A stretch of 64,000 nt of DNA, from positions 3,472,001 through 3,536,000 of the forward strand of contig CBDCEM010000003.1 of NCBI GenBank assembly GCA_965215825.1, written 5' to 3'. This DNA comes from JAWPMT01 sp965215825 (GTDB lineage: Bacteria > Bacteroidota > Bacteroidia > Cytophagales > Cyclobacteriaceae). Made by a program: the position numbers and the translations under genes. Below, piece after piece: positions 27,465 to 35,929 of the stretch (within the stretch, counting starts at the first letter, position 1; the number at the start of each line of letters is the position of its first letter). Under the pieces are notes generated by a model that was not told the origin of the DNA, did not search any database, and saw only the letters and a list, made by a program, of their open reading frames with translations.

Positions 27465-28178
27465 TTAACTAACGAGGTTACTGGTGGTGATTTTTTCGAT
27501 CACTCCTTTCATAGACTCAAACTCCGAGTACCCATGATTGATTTGATAGAGTTGCTCCTGATACCTGAATAATACCGTTGGATAGCCCCGGACACCCCAC
27601 TGTCGATTGAGCAAAAAATCTTGTTTCGTTTGATATTTCGAATTCTCACTTTCGAAGACTTTCAAGAATTCATCAAATGGTATCTCAAATTCCTGGCAGA
27701 TCGACCGGTAAAATTCTGTATCTCCCGGATCTTCGTTATCGACATAGAACTTCTTTGAAACTGCCTCATAAAAGTCAAGCACATCATCTCCCAACCATTT
27801 TCTGGCCACTACCACGGCTCGGCAAGGGGGCTCTGTATCATAGTTGAAAGATTCCCGATCAAATAACTGATAGCCAAATGGCTGGCCGCTTCTTGCAGTT
27901 ACTTCCTCCCAATGGTGTCTTAGAAAAGCTTTAAAATTGTCATCCCACGCATCCCCACCTCCTGGACGTAACCCGCCAAGAACAATAGAAAACTTATAAT
28001 CACCAAAATGCCTTTTCAAATCTTGCAAGTGATTAGAAATACCCCAACACCAGGAACACATGGGGTCACCTACATAGATAATTTTACCCTCCTCTTTTGC
28101 TGGCGATTCGTTCAGTTCGCCACCTAAATCCGCTGGTGTGCATTCGCCCGTTTCAGGATCGCAGTATTGATTTTCCAT
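27465..28178 (-). CDS. DsbA family thioredoxin-fold protein
   Basis: 237 residues from ATG 28176-28178; the frame is open 19 codons further but the inner start places 'ENQYCDPETGECTPAD' at the N-terminus, as I recall for related proteins. The thioredoxin-fold domain starts with 'IIYVGDPMCSWCWG', giving active-site cysteines C41 and C44, and ends with 'QWGVRGYPTVLFRY' holding the cis-proline. It resembles DsbA/FrnE-like oxidoreductases that lack a signal peptide and act in the cytoplasm. The partner is not known. The first cysteine pair (C6, C13) could bind metal or form a disulfide. Confidence 0.85.
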   Translation of the reverse strand: MENQYCDPETGECTPADLGGELNESPAKEEGKIIYVGDPMCSWCWGISNHLQDLKRHFGDYKFSIVLGGLRPGGGDAWDDNFKAFLRHHWEEVTARSGQPFGYQLFDRESFNYDTEPPCRAVVVARKWLGDDVLDFYEAVSKKFYVDNEDPGDTEFYRSICQEFEIPFDEFLKVFESENSKYQTKQDFLLNRQWGVRGYPTVLFRYQEQLYQINHGYSEFESMKGVIEKITTSNLVS

Positions 28179-28304
28179 TTGGTTCAACGTTTTATTGATA
28201 AGCAACTTTATTTGCGCATAGTTCATCTTCCCCATTATTTGAATGGATTAACCTGAATAATAAAAATGGACGTTGATTTTCCCGTAATCCTGTAACTTAA
28301 CTTC

Positions 28305-29204
28305 ATGCAATTCATCTCTACTCCTAACGACAGGTTTGAAAACCTACAAGATTATCCTTTCGCACCCAAGTATCACGAAGTAGACGGTATGAAGATGCAC
28401 TATGTGGACGAAGGTAATGGTCCTGTTATCCTTTTACTTCATGGAGAACCTTCCTGGTCTTATCTGTATCGACATATGATCACCGGGCTCGTAGATAAAG
28501 GCTATCGCGCGGTGGCTCCAGACCTTATTGGCTTTGGAAAGTCTGATAAACCAACTGCGGCTGAAGCCTACACCTATGACAATCATATAAAATGGCTGAC
28601 TTCTTTTTTGCAAGGAATGAACTTGCAAAACATGACTCTCTTCTGTCAGGATTGGGGCGGATTGCTTGGGTTACGCCTGGTTGCGTATTATCCCGAAAAA
28701 TTTGATCGTGTGTGTGCTTCAAATACTTTTCTTCCTACAGGCAACGAACCTTTTCCGGATGCTTTTCTCCAATGGCGGGAGTTTGCAGCCAAGTCTCCGG
28801 ATTTCATCATTGGAAAAGTCTTACAAAAAGGCACATTCAGTAAATTGAACGAAGAGGTAGTCCGTGCTTACAATGCTCCCTTTCCTAATGAAGACTACAA
28901 AGTCGGTAGTCGAATGTTCCCAAAGTTAGTACCAGCGGATCCACAAAATCCCGACGGCATTGAAAATCAAAATGTATGGCAAAAGCTCGCTGCTTTCAAA
29001 AAGCCGTTCATGACTGCTTTCGGGGCAGATGACCCCATCATGCGAGGAGCCAGAAAAATATTCCCCCAGATCATTCCCGGCTGCGCTGGTCAGCAACATA
29101 TTTTACTGGAAAACGCCGGACATTTTATCCAGGAAGATCAACCGGAAAAGCTGGTAGAATTATTGGATGAATTCGTGAAGAATTCTTCATCAACAAATGA
29201 ATAG
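28305..29204 (+). CDS. Haloalkane dehalogenase (HLD-I type)
   Basis: 299 residues of the alpha/beta-hydrolase fold with the marks of haloalkane dehalogenases: 'LLLHGEPSWSYLYRHM' (46-58), nucleophile D116 next to halide-stabilising W117 in 'CQDWGGLLGLR', an acid in 'FGADDPIMRG' and the base histidine in 'ENAGHFIQED'. The HGEPSW and order of the triad match subfamily I (Xanthobacter DhlA-like). Such enzymes replace carbon-bound halogen with hydroxyl. The natural substrate of marine bacteroidete members is uncertain. It stands alone, divergent from the DsbA-like gene. Confidence 0.9.
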   Translation: MQFISTPNDRFENLQDYPFAPKYHEVDGMKMHYVDEGNGPVILLLHGEPSWSYLYRHMITGLVDKGYRAVAPDLIGFGKSDKPTAAEAYTYDNHIKWLTSFLQGMNLQNMTLFCQDWGGLLGLRLVAYYPEKFDRVCASNTFLPTGNEPFPDAFLQWREFAAKSPDFIIGKVLQKGTFSKLNEEVVRAYNAPFPNEDYKVGSRMFPKLVPADPQNPDGIENQNVWQKLAAFKKPFMTAFGADDPIMRGARKIFPQIIPGCAGQQHILLENAGHFIQEDQPEKLVELLDEFVKNSSSTNE

Positions 29205-29244
29205 ATCGGTCTAATACTTTGGTTTATTCACTTTTTAAGTAAAG

Positions 29245-29258
29245 ACTCCCATGGGAGT
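29245..29258. repeat. Perfect 14-bp palindrome between convergent genes
   Basis: ACTCCCATGGGAGT is its own reverse complement and lies between the dehalogenase (ends 29204) and hisB (ends 29299). It could act as a weak bidirectional terminator stem. No T-tract follows. Confidence 0.35.
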
Positions 29259-29298
29259 AACCTTAATTTAACAGTGTTGAGAGGAGATGTAGTGACGG

Positions 29299-30393
29299 TC
29301 ATAAAACACCCTTTGTAGTAGGCAGTGAATCCATTTCTGAAGATGCTCTTTTGATGGACATTTTGATTGCTTTGGCAAACGCCTTGAAAATGGCCTCAAT
29401 TTTATGGTGTTCGTTATCGCCTTCAGCCTTAATGTTCAGGTTGCACTTTGAAGCGTCGGAAAACGACTTAAAGAAGTGAAAAAACATTTCCGTAGGCATC
29501 TCTCCGATCTTCTCTCTTTTAAAAGTAGCATCCCATTCCATCCATGGCCTACCTCCGAAATCAATGGCCACTTGCGCCAGGCAATCATCCATAGGAAGGA
29601 GAAACCCATATCGCTGTATGCCTCTTTTATCTCCTAAAGCCGATAGAAAAGCATCACCCAACGCCAATGCAGTATCTTCGATGGTGTGATGCTCATCAAT
29701 GTGTAAATCTCCCTGCACTTTTACTTGCAGGTCCACTCCACCATGTTTCCCAAGTTGATCCAACATGTGGTCAAAAAAGCCAATACCCGTCTCGCATTGA
29801 GTTTTACCCGTACCATCCAGATTCAAATCGATAAGAATATTCGTCTCTTTGGTCTCACGATGAACAGCAGATACTCTATTCTTCAGAATCAGATACTCAT
29901 AGATCCTGGACCATTCATTAGTTGTTAATTCAGCGTCAGTTTCTACTTCCTCAGCAATGTGAATGGCTTTACACCCAATGTTACGCGCAAGCTGAATATC
30001 TGTGGCTCTGTCCCCTATTACAAAAGAATTCTGCAAATCGAAATCACCATTTAAGTATTCTTGTAACATGCCTGTTCCCGGTTTGTGATTGGGATGATTA
30101 TCCCCCGGAAAATGCTCATCGATGTGGATTGTATCGAAGTGTATTCCCTGACTCTCCAGTGTACGCATGATGAGATTGTGTACAGGCCAAAAGGTGTTTT
30201 CCGGAAATGAGTCGGTACCTAAGCCATCTTGATTGGTCACCATGGCCAGAACAAAATCAGATTCTGCCTGCACCTTTCTTAAGTAGAAGAAGACATCTTT
30301 CAAATAGCTCACTTTATCAATATGATCTATCTGCTCGTCTTCTGTCTCATGATTGATGGTGCCGTCTCGATCAATAAATAGTACAGGTCTCAT
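29299..30393 (-). CDS. hisB: Bifunctional histidinol-phosphatase / imidazoleglycerol-phosphate dehydratase
   Basis: 364 residues with two domains. Residues 1-165 form a HAD phosphatase ('FIDRDGT' with D8 and D10, 'VTNQDGLG', 'FVIGDRATDI') and 170-364 the dehydratase with metal-binding histidines in 'GFFDHMLDQLGKHGG' and 'IDEHHTIEDT'. It carries out two steps of histidine synthesis. In the E. coli enzyme a cysteine cluster holds zinc near 'CDCRKP'; here that loop reads 'HPNHKP' with no cysteines, so the zinc site is changed or absent. hisG, hisD and hisC lie 11 kb away, so the his genes are split. Confidence 0.94.
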   Translation of the reverse strand: MRPVLFIDRDGTINHETEDEQIDHIDKVSYLKDVFFYLRKVQAESDFVLAMVTNQDGLGTDSFPENTFWPVHNLIMRTLESQGIHFDTIHIDEHFPGDNHPNHKPGTGMLQEYLNGDFDLQNSFVIGDRATDIQLARNIGCKAIHIAEEVETDAELTTNEWSRIYEYLILKNRVSAVHRETKETNILIDLNLDGTGKTQCETGIGFFDHMLDQLGKHGGVDLQVKVQGDLHIDEHHTIEDTALALGDAFLSALGDKRGIQRYGFLLPMDDCLAQVAIDFGGRPWMEWDATFKREKIGEMPTEMFFHFFKSFSDASKCNLNIKAEGDNEHHKIEAIFKAFAKAIKMSIKRASSEMDSLPTTKGVL

Positions 30394-30522
30394 TTAATTA
30401 CACTTTTCTGAAGAAGCAGCGAAGGTATATTTCGGCGAGCCTGCGAACAAGGTTTATTCCTTGAATTGCCAGAAAAACGTCAATTTTGCCTCTGTTAATA
30501 TTTTAGGTCATTTACCGTATAG

Positions 30523-31680
30523 ATGAGTATCTCCCAAAAATTGGATTGGCGCAATTGGGCCTTGATCGTATTAAGTGTATCACTGACCATCGGCTTCATT
30601 GAACTGATCTTAAGAATCTTGTTGAGCTCCAATCAGGCTTTCCTCGTCAATCATCATCAAGACCGTGCTTTTATAGTTAAAAACCCATACTGGGGGTCAT
30701 GGCACTATCCTAACAACCGGGTAAGGCACCAAAGCGATTGCTTTGACGCAACTTATCTCACAAACGACATAGGGCTAAAATCCAGCGGGATCGCCCCTGA
30801 TAGGGAAAATATCGTGCTTTTAGGAGATTCCTATTTGGAAGGCTATGGGGTTTCTAACAATGAAACTATCGTTCATATTTTAGACAGTACTTTTTACGAG
30901 AAGTACAACTTCCTGCCGTTTGGTAGTTCCGGGGGATTTGGAACCGTCAATGAATACGCACTGTATGAAAACTTTGCCAGGTACTACCATTCCAGGTTGG
31001 TTGTTTTATTCTGGCTAAATTATAACGATCTGTATGACAACCTGAACGCCATCCAATCCGGATTCATTGATGATCAGGGGAATTATACTTTTCAGCGCTT
31101 TTCAAAGCACCAGGAAGTTTTGGACATGATCGACCAAATGAATGAACCTGAGGAGCTTGATCACAAAGTTGGGTTTTATACGTTCAGCTTAGCGAAGCGA
31201 GGTTTTCGTTCTTTACAAAATGTCTCGCAGTATTGGACGAATGTAAAAGGGAATTTTAAGGATGCCATTGGTCAGGTCTATGCCACTGAGGTGCCACAAA
31301 ACCTGCAAGACGCTTATCATCTTACTGAAAAAGTAATCATTGATTTACAGCAGGCCGTCGAAAGAGACTCCTCTCAATTGGTAATAGTCAATTTGTTCGA
31401 TCCCTACCAGGTAGACGAGGCATGGCTAAATGTGATGCAGGAAAAATTGGGGGTTCCTACGGATGCCACTTTTCCTAATCAAAAAATAGCCGAAATCTGT
31501 AATCGAAACAACATCCCTTATCTCAGTTTATATGAACCTACCATCCAGAAAATCAGAAAAGACCAAATGGAATTTCCATATTTCAACTTTTCTTGTGACA
31601 ATCATTTGACTAAAAAAGGCAATCTTTGGGTGTCAGAACTTGTAAGTGAGTTCTTCAAAGAACATCAACTATTAAATTAA
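30523..31680 (+). CDS. SGNH/GDSL hydrolase-like membrane-anchored protein
   Basis: 385 residues with one N-terminal membrane helix (about 12-32) and a soluble domain in the periplasm. The GDS motif with S103 ('LLGDSYLEGYGV') and a C-terminal 'CDNHLTKKG' (D359, H361) mark an SGNH hydrolase, a fold used for deacylation or acyl transfer on sugars. The next gene, 3 bp downstream, is a DUF5989 microprotein. Together they resemble modules that sit next to SxtJ/carbamoyltransferase genes in surface-polysaccharide clusters, but none of those is in this window. Confidence 0.82.
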   Translation: MSISQKLDWRNWALIVLSVSLTIGFIELILRILLSSNQAFLVNHHQDRAFIVKNPYWGSWHYPNNRVRHQSDCFDATYLTNDIGLKSSGIAPDRENIVLLGDSYLEGYGVSNNETIVHILDSTFYEKYNFLPFGSSGGFGTVNEYALYENFARYYHSRLVVLFWLNYNDLYDNLNAIQSGFIDDQGNYTFQRFSKHQEVLDMIDQMNEPEELDHKVGFYTFSLAKRGFRSLQNVSQYWTNVKGNFKDAIGQVYATEVPQNLQDAYHLTEKVIIDLQQAVERDSSQLVIVNLFDPYQVDEAWLNVMQEKLGVPTDATFPNQKIAEICNRNNIPYLSLYEPTIQKIRKDQMEFPYFNFSCDNHLTKKGNLWVSELVSEFFKEHQLLN

Positions 31681-31683
31681 TCC

Positions 31684-31833
31684 ATGGAATTTCTCAGTGA
31701 CCTGTGGCTATTCTTAAAAGAACGTAAGAAATTTTGGCTTGTGCCTATGATCGTTGTACTGCTTCTATTGGGAGTCTTGATTGTTATCGGCGGAAGTTCA
31801 GCCATTGCTCCATTCATTTACTCGATCTTCTAG
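31684..31833 (+). CDS. DUF5989 family membrane microprotein (49 aa)
   Basis: A 49-residue frame starting 3 bp after the SGNH gene. The sequence fits DUF5989: amphipathic start 'MEFLSDLWLFLKERKKFW', one membrane helix (about 19-38) and the end 'AIAPFIYSIF'. The family is usually found beside SxtJ and SGNH or carbamoyltransferase genes; its function is not known. The short gap suggests an operon with the SGNH protein, with which it may form a membrane complex (inference). Confidence 0.8.
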   Translation: MEFLSDLWLFLKERKKFWLVPMIVVLLLLGVLIVIGGSSAIAPFIYSIF

Positions 31834-31883
31834 CATCAAAATTCGAATCGGGCCGTTAAAGGTTTCTTTGGGCACTTGAAGTT

Positions 31884-31915
31884 CAAAAACAGAAAACCCC
31901 GCCGAAGCAGGGTTT
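31884..31915 (-). terminator. Intrinsic terminator after the repeat lipoprotein
   Basis: On the minus strand a GC-rich stem (AAACCC.GC / GC.GGGTTT, tetraloop TTCG, one mismatch) is followed by TTTTCTGTTTTTG. It lies 27 nt beyond the lipoprotein stop at 31942. Confidence 0.8.
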
Positions 31916-31941
31916 CCAAATACACATAGGAATTATTGCAA

Positions 31942-33330
31942 TTAGTTTCTTGTCACCGAGATCGAATTGGACAGACTGAAAGTACCATTTAGACCGCTGG
32001 TATTCTCTCCTGTAGTCAGGCCAGTCAAACCATCTTCGTAAGTCACGCGATAGATTAAACAAACACCAGTACCTGCCCCATCAAAATCCACACCTTGAAG
32101 TGCTTCCATAGTCGGCGGCAAGCCCAAAATATTATTTTGGTCATCAGTTACGATATATCCTGCATTTGAAAGATCCTGATTCCCACTTACTGTGATGTCA
32201 CTTACGTTATCAGCGATTCCATCAACAGTAAATGTGAAAGGACCTCCAGCGATTGTACCTGCACTGGCTCTTGTAACAGTTATGGAATTAGATAAGCTAT
32301 AAGTACCATTCAGGCCACTGATATTCGCTTCAGTTTCCAGACCGGTTAAGCCATCTTCATAAGTAATTCTCCAAATCAGGCAAACACCTGCACCAGCACC
32401 ATCAAAATTCACACCTTCCAGACCTGCAACTGTTCCAGGCAGTCCAAGTATATTGTTTTGATCATCTGTTACGATATACCCCGTATTCGCCAAATCCGTG
32501 TTCATGCTTACGCTTACTCCGCTTACATTGTCTTCTGTGCCATCTACAGTAAAAGTAAAAGGTCCACCTTCAACTTCACCAGCACTGGCTCGAGTTACCA
32601 TGATAGAATTCGATAAAGCATAATTACCAGTTAGATCACCCACATTTGCTCCTGCCTCAAGTCCCATCAGGCCTTCACCATACGTCAAATGCCAAATGAA
32701 GCATACGCCTGCTCCTGCTCCATCAAAATTCACGCCTTCCAGACCTGCAACTGTTCCAGGCAGCCCAAGGATATTGCTTTCTTCATCTGTTACCACCCAT
32801 GTAGTACTTAAGTTACCGACGTTACTGTCATCTACAGTTACCCCACTTACCATATCAGCTGTTCCATCAACAATGAATGTGAATGGACCTCCCGAAATAG
32901 TAGAAGCCGTAATCATATTTCTGGAAACCATAATGGAATTGGAAAAATCAAAAGTCCCTTCCAGGTCATCGGTATTAGCCCCCTGGTCTAAACCAACAAG
33001 GTCACTTTCATATTTGATATACCAAATGAAACAGACACCCACGCCCGCTCCATCAAAATTCACGCCTTCCAGATCAGCAATGGTTCCTGGTAGGCCCAGA
33101 ATATTGTTTTGGTCATCTGTGATCACGAAACTAGAGTTAGTTCCTGCAGTCTCACCGCTCATGGTAATTCCACTTACATTATCAACTATACCATCCACTT
33201 GAAATGTGAATGGTCCACCGGAAATAGTACCGGCATCAGGAACAATCGGAGCTGGATCATCATCAGAACAGCTCATTACAAGAACGGCCAGAACGGCCAG
33301 TGAGAAAAGGTTCGAGAGAAATGTTTTCAT
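31942..33330 (-). CDS. Lipoprotein of four tandem ~108-residue repeats
   Basis: 462 residues: a lipoprotein signal ending in VMSC (C21), an acidic DDDP linker, then four repeats starting at residues 38, 147, 255 and 362. Each begins GGPFTF.VDG, continues with a 'GYIVTDDQNNILGLP' block and 'GVNFDGAG.GVC', then 'Y..GL.GL' and ends 'SLSNSI.VTR'. Single cysteines recur at the same place in each repeat. The repeats look like all-beta modules of surface-exposed or secreted proteins in Bacteroidota. No enzymatic motif is seen. The terminator lies just after it. The function is unknown; adhesion or matrix binding is a guess. Confidence 0.85.
   Translation of the reverse strand: MKTFLSNLFSLAVLAVLVMSCSDDDPAPIVPDAGTISGGPFTFQVDGIVDNVSGITMSGETAGTNSSFVITDDQNNILGLPGTIADLEGVNFDGAGVGVCFIWYIKYESDLVGLDQGANTDDLEGTFDFSNSIMVSRNMITASTISGGPFTFIVDGTADMVSGVTVDDSNVGNLSTTWVVTDEESNILGLPGTVAGLEGVNFDGAGAGVCFIWHLTYGEGLMGLEAGANVGDLTGNYALSNSIMVTRASAGEVEGGPFTFTVDGTEDNVSGVSVSMNTDLANTGYIVTDDQNNILGLPGTVAGLEGVNFDGAGAGVCLIWRITYEDGLTGLETEANISGLNGTYSLSNSITVTRASAGTIAGGPFTFTVDGIADNVSDITVSGNQDLSNAGYIVTDDQNNILGLPPTMEALQGVDFDGAGTGVCLIYRVTYEDGLTGLTTGENTSGLNGTFSLSNSISVTRN
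31945..33219 (-). repeat. Four in-frame coding repeats of about 324 bp
   Basis: The four GGPFTF modules recur at 107-109 residue spacing. Repeats 2-4 share long near-identical DNA stretches (for example the block ending each 'NFDGAGAGVC'), which points to recent duplication and to likely variation in copy number. Confidence 0.85.
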
Positions 33331-33528
33331 TACGATATTTTATTCAGTTCTTCAAACCAACCAATTATATGTTGCTACATATTCACAGGATATTAAAGTT
33401 TTTATCACAGTGAAATGGTCTCCATTACCAGAAAACAGGATCAATGTACGTCTCCAGCCAGACAAGGGCCTTTTATGAATTTACGATTGTGAACTTTTTG
33501 TGATACTTATTCTTTTTCTTCGACAAGA

Positions 33529-34248
33529 ATGGAACAAAAAAGCGTCCTTATCATTGAAGATGATGCGGAAATCTGCGATCTTCTTACCATCCACCTCGAA
33601 GACCTGGGTTGCCATGTTTCAGCGATCCAGGATGGCGCAGAAGGTCTGAACGAAGCAAAAAAACAAACACACGATCTGATCATCTTGGATATTCGACTGC
33701 CATCGATGGACGGCATTGCCATATGTCAAAAACTTCGGGCATTGGAAGTCAATACCCCTATTATTATGTTGACAGCACGATCGGAAGAGATTGATCGGGT
33801 TTTGGGACTAGAAGTAGGTGCGGATGATTACATGACAAAACCATTCAGTGTTCGTGAATTCATTGCCCGTGTTAAAGCCATTTTTCGAAGGTCCCGACTC
33901 ATCCAGAGCAAAATCAATCAGGAAAGAGATATCCAGAAAATTGTTTTTGATGATCTCTCGATTGATATCGATCGGAGAAAAGTTTTGTTGAAGGAGAAGC
34001 GGGTGGACTTATCTCCCAAGGAATTTGATCTGCTTGTTTTAATGGCTTCTAATCCTGGGAAGAACTATAATCGATCGAGGCTTCTAAATCTGATTTGGGG
34101 ATATGATTTCGAAGGGTACGAACATACAGTCAATTCGCATATCAATAGGCTTCGTGCCAAAATAGAACCAGATATGGACTCCCCAAAATTCATCATTACT
34201 ACATGGGGAGTCGGTTATAAGTTTAACGAAGAACTAGCGGGCATATGA
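33529..34248 (+). CDS. OmpR-family response regulator
   Basis: 239 residues: receiver domain (4-118) with D11/D12, phospho-acceptor D54 in 'LDIRLPSMDG', and the lysine in 'DDYMTKPFS'; winged-helix DNA-binding domain (140-235) with 'LSPKEFDLLVLMASNPGK' and 'VNSHINRLRAKIE'. It controls transcription after phosphorylation by the kinase encoded next, whose ATG overlaps the regulator's stop by 4 bp. Targets are unknown; the neighbouring repeat lipoprotein and Reg_prop sensor are only nearby. Confidence 0.93.
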   Translation: MEQKSVLIIEDDAEICDLLTIHLEDLGCHVSAIQDGAEGLNEAKKQTHDLIILDIRLPSMDGIAICQKLRALEVNTPIIMLTARSEEIDRVLGLEVGADDYMTKPFSVREFIARVKAIFRRSRLIQSKINQERDIQKIVFDDLSIDIDRRKVLLKEKRVDLSPKEFDLLVLMASNPGKNYNRSRLLNLIWGYDFEGYEHTVNSHINRLRAKIEPDMDSPKFIITTWGVGYKFNEELAGI

Positions 34249-35735
34249 GCAAAGCATTAACCAATCAATTGATCAAAAAGATCATGATGGCATTTATGTT
34301 CGTGATCTTATTGGTAGGAGCTGTCTACATGACTTTGACCATTTACTTCACTAATAAATATTTTGAGGAAGCTTCTCAACGTCTAAATTCTCAGGTAGCA
34401 TCTCATCTCATTGAAGAAAAGTTTAAAGATGACTCTCCTTTTCTGAAAGATGGCTCTGTTAATAAGGCTTTGTTTGGGGATGTAATGCACGATATGATGG
34501 CGGTAAATCGGAGTATCGAGGTTTATCTGCTAAACGATCTTGGAGAGATATTATACAGTGTTGTCCTGGATCACTCGGATAATGAAAAACCCCGAACCCA
34601 AATCAACCTGGAGCCCATCTATGACTTTATTGGCTGTAATGGTGATCGATATATTCTGGGAGATGACCCCAGAAATCCCGAGAAGAAGAAAATATTTTCT
34701 GCGGCTTCTTTTGAATCGAATGGTAAGTCCGGCTTTATTTATATCATCCTGAAAGGAGAACAATTTCATTATGTAACAGAGGCACTAACAGGAAGTTATT
34801 TTCTTCAACTAGGACTAGGTGCATCCATCGTCACCTTATTCTTTGGTGCATTGATCGGCCTTTTTTCTATTTGGTTCCTTACCAAAAACCTACGTGAAAT
34901 TATTGAAACTGTTAAAAGGTTCAGAGATGGCGACATGAGTGCTCGTATTCCCAACACGAAACACAAGGACCTTTCTATATTGGCTGACACATATAATAGC
35001 ATGGCAGATCGGCTGGTCGCCAATATTGAAGAGTTAAAATCAGTTGAGTCATTGCGAAGGGAATTGATTGCCAATGTATCTCACGACCTGAGGACACCAC
35101 TTGCGATCACACGTGGATACGTCGAAACTTTGCAGATCAAAAAAGATATACTTTCCACTAAGAACCAGGAAAAGTACATCGCGATCGTTCATAAAAACAT
35201 CTCCAAACTTTCCCATCTGATCGATCAATTGTTTGAATATTCCAAACTGGAAGCCAAACAAATTGAACCAAGCAAAGAACCGTTTTCCATATCGGACCTA
35301 GCTTATGACGTGGTTGAAAAATACGAACAACTGGCCACAGAAAAAGCACTTTCAATTCAGCTGGACATAGAAGAAAAGCTTCCACTGGTTTTTGCCGATA
35401 TCAGCCTGGTCGAACGGGTCATACAGAACCTCATGGACAATGCATTAAAATTTACACCTGAGGGAGGTACAGTAACCATTGAACTGGTCTCTGATAACAA
35501 GGAAGTATTCGTCGCCATAAAAGACACGGGAGTCGGAATTTCTGCCAAGGAACTCACACAGATATTTGAACGATACAAGCAAGTATCTACTTCAACTAAA
35601 TCCAAAAGGGAGGGAGCCGGGCTGGGACTCGCGATTGCAAAAAAGATCATGGAAATACACGACTCTACGATAAAAGTGATCAGTCAACCTCAGGAGGGTA
35701 CCACTTTCCAATTTTACCTACCTGTTTTCTCATAA
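34245..35735 (+). CDS. Sensor histidine kinase, partner of the OmpR-type regulator
   Basis: 496 residues: TM1 (about 13-34), a periplasmic sensor (35-186), TM2 (187-212), HAMP (213-265), HisKA with H280 in 'NVSHDLRTPLAITRGY' and HATPase_c ('LMDNALKFTPEGG', 'DTGVGIS', 'GAGLGLAIAKKIM'). It is a classical two-component kinase with the regulator gene overlapped by 4 bp (ATGA), so the pair is co-translated. The sensor domain has no recognisable ligand motif. Confidence 0.93.
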   Translation: MSKALTNQLIKKIMMAFMFVILLVGAVYMTLTIYFTNKYFEEASQRLNSQVASHLIEEKFKDDSPFLKDGSVNKALFGDVMHDMMAVNRSIEVYLLNDLGEILYSVVLDHSDNEKPRTQINLEPIYDFIGCNGDRYILGDDPRNPEKKKIFSAASFESNGKSGFIYIILKGEQFHYVTEALTGSYFLQLGLGASIVTLFFGALIGLFSIWFLTKNLREIIETVKRFRDGDMSARIPNTKHKDLSILADTYNSMADRLVANIEELKSVESLRRELIANVSHDLRTPLAITRGYVETLQIKKDILSTKNQEKYIAIVHKNISKLSHLIDQLFEYSKLEAKQIEPSKEPFSISDLAYDVVEKYEQLATEKALSIQLDIEEKLPLVFADISLVERVIQNLMDNALKFTPEGGTVTIELVSDNKEVFVAIKDTGVGISAKELTQIFERYKQVSTSTKSKREGAGLGLAIAKKIMEIHDSTIKVISQPQEGTTFQFYLPVFS

Positions 35736-35929
35736 TTCAGGATCTTTTTTAATAAGCAAATTTCTACTCAATCATTCTTCCCGTTGGAGTGTGAGCATTT
35801 GGAAATTTCAGTTACAAATCATACTTTCAACACACAGCTTTGGAATCGGATCAAACTCCTATAAGTGACTGGTAAAACCAAGAAGGCATTTTACGCTATA
35901 TAACTATTCGTCTTGTACTTGTATGCAGC

